Source: Hemerocallis citrina (lineage: Eukaryota; Streptophyta; Magnoliopsida; Asparagales; Asphodelaceae). From it: a DNA stretch of 64,000 nucleotides. How positions within the stretch are numbered: position 1 is the stretch's first letter; each line of letters opens with the position of its first letter. Shown here one piece after another: positions 58,031-64,000 of this stretch. The translations under genes were made by a program, and so were the position numbers. Below the pieces are notes generated by a model. That model was not told where the DNA came from. It was given only the letters and a program-made list of their open reading frames with translations, and did not search any database. The stretch is taken from contig CM030363.1 in the NCBI GenBank assembly GCA_017893485.1, positions 172,324,686 to 172,388,685 on the forward strand, written 5' to 3'.

Positions 58031-58440
58031 ATATAATTTTTAAAAGCATGAATTGTTGGAAAATAATCTATGTGGGCTCACATATGTGACTAAATGTATA
58101 ATTGCTATTATAAAGTCTAACCCAAATTAAAGTGATCTAATCAAGATTAAGTAATGGGTTAAAAGCATATAATTTAAAGTGTGATATAACACGTGTAGAG
58201 ACCGTAAAGTGAATTTCTTATTTTGTGATGGGCAAAATTGGAAATAAATAATTATCGATTAGGGTTATGGTCCCCTATATATACGCATCTTCTTATTCCA
58301 TCTTTCATCCCATCAACAGAAGAATAGAGAGACGGCCTCTCATAGAAGTACGTATTATATAGGAAGATCCAAACCCTCTGCGCAGTCTCCATCAATGGCT
58401 TCAGGTTAGTGCTTCCGCTTTTAATTTTGTTCTTCTTTTG
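58031..58440 (+). repeat. Probable copia-type LTR 5' portion
   Basis: Starts TGTTGGAAAATAATC and has a CTATATATACG TATA-like box (~58275) and then CAATGGCTTCAGGTTAGTG, a sequence common in long plant copia LTRs. No matching second LTR in the window, so the limits are open. Confidence 0.4.
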
Positions 58441-60049
58441 ATTTAGCAAAGATCTATAGTTTCATAATTTAGGATTTTATATTAAAGCACTTTTGCAATA
58501 TGATTAAGATCTAGATTCATAGAAACATGTTTTAGGTTGTTATTAATGTTTTATGCATGTTCATAAGTGTATATAAAAATCCATCATGAATTTGTAAAAT
58601 AAAAATCCTGAGATGATCAAATACAACTTGTCTAACATACTGGGGTTTATAAATCAAAAACTCTCATCAAATTCATAAAAGAGTAATTTTTCATCAAAAC
58701 TTCTTCAAATGATTAAAAACTCCATATATATGTGTATGTGTGTATATATGCATCAGTAAAACATCAAAATTCATCATATTTGAGTAGTATAATGTTCAGT
58801 TCAGTTTCAATATTAATATACATCGAAATCCACATGAAAATATCACAAAACTCAAAAAAATCAAATTTTGGCTGAACAATGTCAGACCCGAAAAATCAAA
58901 CTCTATTCAACCCTCAAAAATTGATTCTTTGATCCAAGAAACTTCTCTTGCAATTGTTAAACACACATAAAACTATTTACATTAGTTTGCTCATGATCAT
59001 AAGCAATTAAAACATGTATTTAGTCAAGTTCTTCTCATCAAAACATCTAAACAGATCATATGTATATATACAACAGTAAAGAATTCATCTTTATTCAATT
59101 TTATGCATTGTAAGTCTTACAACTCATTATAAACAATCAAATCAGCAAGAAAACAGTACATCCATGAGTTATATTAAGTTCTTAACATTCTTAAGTCATC
59201 CATATATAAATTCATTCATCCATTTCATAGTTTTCATGAAAAGTTCTATTTTTATTCATCCATCAATCAATAGTTCATTATATCATCATACCCAAAATTT
59301 AAATAAAAAAATAAAATCTATCATGCATTCTACTAGACAAATTATCATATTTAATATGCATAGAACAACAAGAAATCATATAAATGTAACTCACCTTATT
59401 GAAGAATCAACGAAGATAATAAAGAATAAGAAAAAGCTTCTCCTTTCGCAAAAATCCAAGATCCTCGCTTCGAAACTCCAAGAAAACCAATAATAAAATA
59501 CCACTTTTGTTTTGTGCAGCAAAGAGATAGCTGCCACTATTCTTTTAATAGCCAAAATCTGGGTAATTAGAGTTTTTAGATGGGTTTTGCAAAATATTCC
59601 TTTAGAATATATCTTTACATATATAGATCCTTTATACTGGGTAATTAGATTAACCAATTTAATTGAGATTAAAATCAAAAATAACTTCCCCAGATCTGGC
59701 CGGCATCAGTTTCAAACCAGAGAAATAAATTTTGTAATTTTGGCCTCTAAGTGGCAATTTTGCAAAAAGACATTTCTTTGACAAATTTGCGAAATAAACC
59801 AAATCTATTAGAACAAAAATTAAAATCTTTAACTCTGAGTTGGCTAGCCATCATGCTTAGCCCAGGAAACTGAAAATCTGGAGTGTTTACTCCAAGTGGT
59901 AATTTTGCACAAAAGCCCATTTTTTTGTAATATTTGCAAATATACCAAATAAATATCAAAAAATCCAGAAAATTCATAAATAATACCTACTAATAAATAT
60001 TGGGAAAGCACTGGAATAAAAATACACGTGTACACTTATTTTTTTTGTA
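58441..60049. other. AT-rich stretch, likely LTR or intron-like remnant
   Basis: No gene supported. Two diverged ~65-bp copies around AAGTGG(C/T)AATTTTGCA occur at ~59750 and ~59897. The short ORFs at 59164-59781 show no family features. Confidence 0.4.
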
Positions 60050-60684
60050 GTGCCTAAGTTTGAGGGGGAGTGGATAGGGGTTTGTAGAGGTAAGATTTCA
60101 CAAAAGTATTTGATTTTTTTCTCCCTAAAAGCTGGATCCGAGACCCAAGCCCTGTCGCCTTTCTGAATAGAGGTGATTTGGTTGCAGCGTATCCGTTTGA
60201 GAGTAGCAATATGAAATAATATAGTATTTTGGTCGCCATTAGAGATCCATTTAGCATTGTCTCTTTGATGCCAAAAGCTTTCCTCGGCTGTAAGGAGATC
60301 ATTGAGATGATGTTGGATTTGGGACTCTTCAATGAGCGAGTCAGACGTGGGATGGAGCATTTAAACCTTGCATAGAGCACTCCTGCATGCTTCTATCTTG
60401 ATTTTGAGGTCGCTGAAGTTTTTCCTGTGCCAAAAAGATAGTTTCTTCTTGAGGATTCGTGTTTTAGAGGAGAAGCTTCGAGGTTCCTAATTCTTCTTGA
60501 TCATGTTTGGATATTTTGGGCTTTGGACCCACATGGATTCAAATTTGGAGTTGGTGTGTTGCTTTCGTGAAAGCCTTTCTAGCCGGATCATGATTGGGCA
60601 ATGATCACTCTCCGATGCAGGCAGATGGTGTGCCGTTGCTTTAGGGAAAGATTCCATCCAACTCGGAGAGCTATAAGCTTTACT
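60050..60684 (-). pseudogene. LINE ORF2 fragment (endonuclease end and linker)
   Basis: Minus-strand reading: ASESDHCPIMIRL (the SDH motif of APE endonucleases, ~60620), then a broken linker, then ESFWHQRDNAKWISNGDQNT (~60275), the segment that precedes reverse transcriptase in plant L1 elements. Cut at 60685 by a copia LTR. Confidence 0.75.
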
Positions 60685-61587
60685 TGTTAGAGATTACGAG
60701 AGATTATAACAATAGAAATTAGGGTTAATATCCTAGATTAAGATGCTTGAGATATTTACCCTATGTATCAAAATTGGAATACCTATACTACTATCACAAG
60801 CTAGTATTTATAAGATAAATACTGGTTTTGATACTGGGTTCTCAACCCACTCAACCCGCGTTCCGATATCCATACAATTAGTACATGTAACAGTGTTACC
60901 CATAAAATAATATTACACATAATATTATTCATATAGTGAGAATATACATATATATCCAACAATCTCCTCCTATATTCTCAATATATAGATGTACTGGATT
61001 ATCTCATTAGTTCAACATGAAGCTGACTGGCTGATAGCAGTCTTAAAATAGAAGGAATGCATCACTCAATGTACATTTCATAAGGACTAAATCAATTATA
61101 AATCTGAATAGTTCAAAAAGACTAAACCATAATTAAATAGTTCTCAAACCATATCACAACAGAATAGTTCACAATGACTAAACCAATGGGAGTAATCTGT
61201 TATAGTTTCAAAATCAAACAAAGTAAATAAACTTCAAGAATAAAATAAGAGTTTTAAGTTCAATGAACACAAAAGTCTTAAACTCAACAGAAGTTTTACC
61301 AAACAAGTGACTAATTTATTTTCGAGAGAAATAAACAGAAATTCTATCATTGCCCACTGCTTTATGTTTACTCCTCCATTTTGATCAAATCATTATTTTG
61401 AAATTTATGTTGACAGATTCAACTCTTCCATCTTTGCTAGCTTATTGAAAACAAGAATATCAAGAGACATAACTCTAAGAATTCCAACGAATTTTACAAA
61501 GTATCTAGTTCCACAAAAGAACTTAGTAAAATTCATAATTAGCATAGCAAAAATGTAACGCAAGCATCACAATCAAGTTTCTTTAAC
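60685..61587 (-). mobile_element. 3' LTR and internal end of a second copia copy
   Basis: LTR 60685-60961 (TGTTAGAGATTACGAG...ATATCCAACA) followed by the same polypurine complement (ATCTCCTCCTAT) and internal sequence colinear with 50436-51005. Interrupted at 61588 by the gypsy element. Confidence 0.75.
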
Positions 61588-62184
61588 TGATATGGCTAAA
61601 AAACGGGGTTAAATCAGAACCGTCCAAATCAGGAACGAATCTTAAAGCTTAGGGGTAAAATGGTAATTTTACCTATTGTTGGGCCTGAAGCGGGTACTGG
61701 ATCTCTCCCTCAAAGATCCAATAACCCACGAATGGGTCCACCCCAACTGGGTGCGGGTTTCAATCCGCAGCGAACCCGGTCCATTAAGATAGAATTAGGG
61801 TTTCTGATTAATCCTAATCAACGGCCCTGATTCATATCTATCCTTTCACTGGGAATTAGGGATTACATTCCTTATCTATACACAGGAATTACATGCCTAA
61901 TTTGATCCCCTAAGACGCCTATAAATACCCCCCACTCATCTCCAATAAGAGGTAATCAATCTTTTTCCAGTTTTATGCTCTTTCATAATCACTTCTGATT
62001 ACTGACTTGAGCGTCGGAGGGTGCGTCGCCGGGAACAACTCCAGTGTCTTGCACTTTTTGCAGGTGTACGGCGGGAGCGACGGTCAAACTTCGACGGAAC
62101 AGGTAAACAGGTTTGCTATTCAAAGTTTCTCCAAGAATCTACAAATATTATCTGTTTGCCCCCACACCGAATTTAGCGGTAACA
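61588..62184 (+). repeat. 5' LTR of gypsy element
   Basis: TGATATGGC...GGTAACA, with TATAAATA at 61920-61927. The 3' partner lies outside the window, so the left limit is set by the break in copia homology and the TG. Confidence 0.65.
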
Positions 62185-62186
62185 GA

Positions 62187-62205
62187 TTGGCACCGTCTGT
62201 GGGAA
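62187..62205 (+). promoter_or_regulatory. gypsy primer binding site
   Basis: TTGGCACCGTCTGTGGGAA two bases after the LTR, a close variant of the TTGGCGCCGTCTGTGGG site common in plant Tat-type gypsy elements. Confidence 0.75.
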
Positions 62206-62256
62206 ACTAACGAATAGCTGCCTACCCTCTTCCCGTGGAACAGATCTTCTCCTATC

Positions 62257-64000
62257 ATGCCTCCTAGGAAGGTAAGATCCAGGGGGTCCAACCGAGGACC
62301 CAACCCCGATCAGCAGCAAGAAATTCCCATCTAGCCCGCTCCGCAGCAGGGCCAACTCCCTCCTCCCACGGAAGACCCACTCCAATAGGACCTGCCTCCT
62401 CCTCAGAATCAACCACCTCCTAAGGGCCCCAACCCGCAGAAACAACCTCTCCACCAGAACCATGTCTCTATCCACAATGCCTCTACGGACTCTATGGCCT
62501 CTCACAATCCCCGAGCTTCCGACTTCCAACAAAAAGTCCCCAATCGGCCCAAAGATGTGGATCTTCGCCACCGTCTGGAAGAAAAGCGGGCCCGAGAGGG
62601 AGCCTTCCGCCAATAACGTCTGGATGAGCGATCCCCTCATCGCCGAGACTACAGAAGGTCCCTTATCCGACGGGGGCAGAGAGAATCCCCCGAGCATCAC
62701 AGAAGAAGGCCACATTCCCACGCTGGTCAGCAACATCCTAGGAACAATGAGGCACCCATCATCCGTGCCGAGTTCCAGCAGTTCCAGGCAACCGTCCTAC
62801 AAGCTCTCAACCTCCATCCCAATAACACCAATGCCCCAAGGATTCCCACTCCTCCTCAGATCCGAACTCCTCGCCAACGGTCCCTAACTCCTCCACAAGC
62901 TCCTAGCAACCCCCGCTACATCCCAAGTCCTCGCCGCTCCAGGAGCTACCGTCGTCGTAGCCCCCGCTCTCCCTCGTACGAAGACGAGTCTAGAGGCTCC
63001 CCGGATTACCGTCGAAGGGATGACGCTGTATACCACCATCTCCATGAGATGAAGAGGCGCTTGGGTCAGTTAGAGCGAGAAGAAGAGCTTAGAGGAAGGA
63101 CTCTCCGTCCTAACAAACCTCCTTTTTCCCGAACCATAATGGATGCACCCATACCAATCGGCTTCAAGCCTCCTCAATTTGAGACCTATTCCGGGGAGAC
63201 TGACCCCGTCGATCAGATCGAGAGCTTCAAGACCCTAATGCTCATCCATCAAGCTTCTGATGCTCTGCTCTGTAAAACCTTCCCCGCAACTCTCAAGGGT
63301 CCGGCTCGAGAATGGTACTCTCGCCTTGCCCCATCCTCAATATTCTCCTTCGAGCAATTCGAGACCCTCTTCGTCACCCATTTTGTAAGTAGCCGTAGAA
63401 CTGAGAAGACCAGCATCTCACTTCTGTACCTCCACCAGAAGAAGGGTGAGAAGTTGAGAGACTATGTGAAGAGGTTCACAGCTGAAGCCAGGTCCATAGC
63501 ATCCCTCGACCAATCGGTCGTTGCAGCAGCTTTTCAATCCAATGTCCTCAACTCCAACCTCCGCTCCTCCCTCGCCAAGAAACCCCCACAGAACTTCTCT
63601 GACCTCCTCCTCCGGAGCAAAAAGTATATTCGGGCCGAAGAAGCTGAGCACCGCCCCAACTTGGAGGGGTCTTCCTCCGGGTTTAAGAGAAAAGGAATAG
63701 AAGAGGAAGGGGCCAAGAAGCTTCAGAGGGATAATGCCGGCCAGCGCCGACCTCCCCCTAGATTTGAAAAATTTACTCCCCTTAACGCCAATGTCTCCAC
63801 AATTCTCATGGAAGTTGAGAAGGAAGGGGTGATACCTCCTACACAAAAAATGAACACCCCTAGCAAGAAGAGGTATAAAGAGAAGTGGTGCCGTTATCAT
63901 CGGGACCACGGCCACGACACCAACGATTGTCGAGCCTTGAAGAATGAGATAGAAGCCCTCATCCATAAGGGGCAGCTGACCAGATTCGTGAGAAAGGACC
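62257..64000 (+). pseudogene. gypsy gag polyprotein, N-terminal stops, then open to window end
   Basis: ATG at 62257. In-frame stops at 62332-62334 (TAG), 62386-62388 (TAG) and 62614-62616 (TAA), each one C-to-T step from a Gln codon. From 62617 the frame is open for 461 codons to the window edge. It contains a Pro/Arg-rich region, the Retrotrans_gag domain (FETYSGETDPVDQIESF at ~63180, LKGPAREWYSRL at ~63290, KGEKLRDYVKRF at ~63443) and a knuckle-like CRYHRDHGHDTNDC (~63889). ORFs on the other frames and strand across 62173-63966 are shadows. An internal start (several ATGs, e.g. 63046) could still give a gag core. Confidence 0.85.

Larger units (their letters stand above)
61588..64000 (+). 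mobile_element. Ty3/gypsy retrotransposon, 5' part (runs off window)
   Basis: A 597-bp LTR, a primer site and a gag gene in order. Inserted in the copia remnant that is itself in a LINE remnant. The Tat-like primer site (TTGGCACCGTCTGTGGGAA) and long gag suggest the non-chromodomain gypsy branch; this is inference. Confidence 0.85.

Noticed and set aside
62173..63966. Long minus-strand ORFs (62173-62736, 63418-63966) and a + ORF at 62462-62887
   Set aside because: They overlap the gypsy gag frame, which has the recognisable domain. GC-rich sequence makes these shadows long.

Overview
The window is nuclear DNA of a flowering plant, most likely a eudicot. Signs of this are interrupted genes with GT/AG introns, Arabidopsis-type telomere-like repeats (TTTAGGG/GGTTAGG), and dense layers of plant transposons: MULE, CACTA, Helitron, Tourist-type MITEs, L1-type LINEs, and Ty1/copia and Ty3/gypsy LTR elements. 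I cannot name the species. There are no rRNA or tRNA genes, operons or CRISPR arrays. Only one ordinary host gene is readable.

Layout. (1) 1-12390 or further: a large Mutator-like element. A FAR1-type transposase (+ strand, 133-2352) and a plant-mobile-domain (PMD) gene (- strand, 10648-8403) converge on a 6 kb centre of hairpin repeats, telomere-like tracts and a CACATGTAG minisatellite. A tandem array of ~340-bp palindromic units sits outside the PMD promoter, and the matching arm lies at position 1. Both genes carry nonsense codons, each explainable by one C-to-T change. (2) 13083-18717: a (TA)n tract, a broken LINE, a short Helitron and a TTA-flanked MITE. (3) 18718-23772: a complete copia element with 491-bp LTRs that differ at about nine sites, but a broken pol.

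(4) 24414-39958: a PADRE/DUF4228 stress-response gene, rebuilt from three short exons (184 aa). Its two introns (6.3 and 8.7 kb) are filled with MITEs, three head-to-tail Helitrons (one holding a LINE with a 16-bp target-site duplication) and a 5'-truncated copia element. (5) 40108-45953: a CACTA element about 150 bp downstream of that gene. It carries spliced exon fragments resembling NAR1, sterol methyltransferase SMT1 and a phosphoglycerate-mutase-like phosphatase, plus one unidentified exon pair. (6) 46380-47660: a promoter, poly(A) signal, orphan acidic 176-aa ORF and tRNA-Met primer site, resembling an endogenous pararetrovirus leader. (7) 48000-61587: decayed LINE, CACTA and copia remnants and a MULE MITE with a perfect 9-bp duplication. 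(8) 61588-end: the 5' part of a gypsy element (LTR, primer site, gag) that runs off the window.

Coordinates come from reading the sequence by eye. Family assignments rest on recognised motifs, not on searches.
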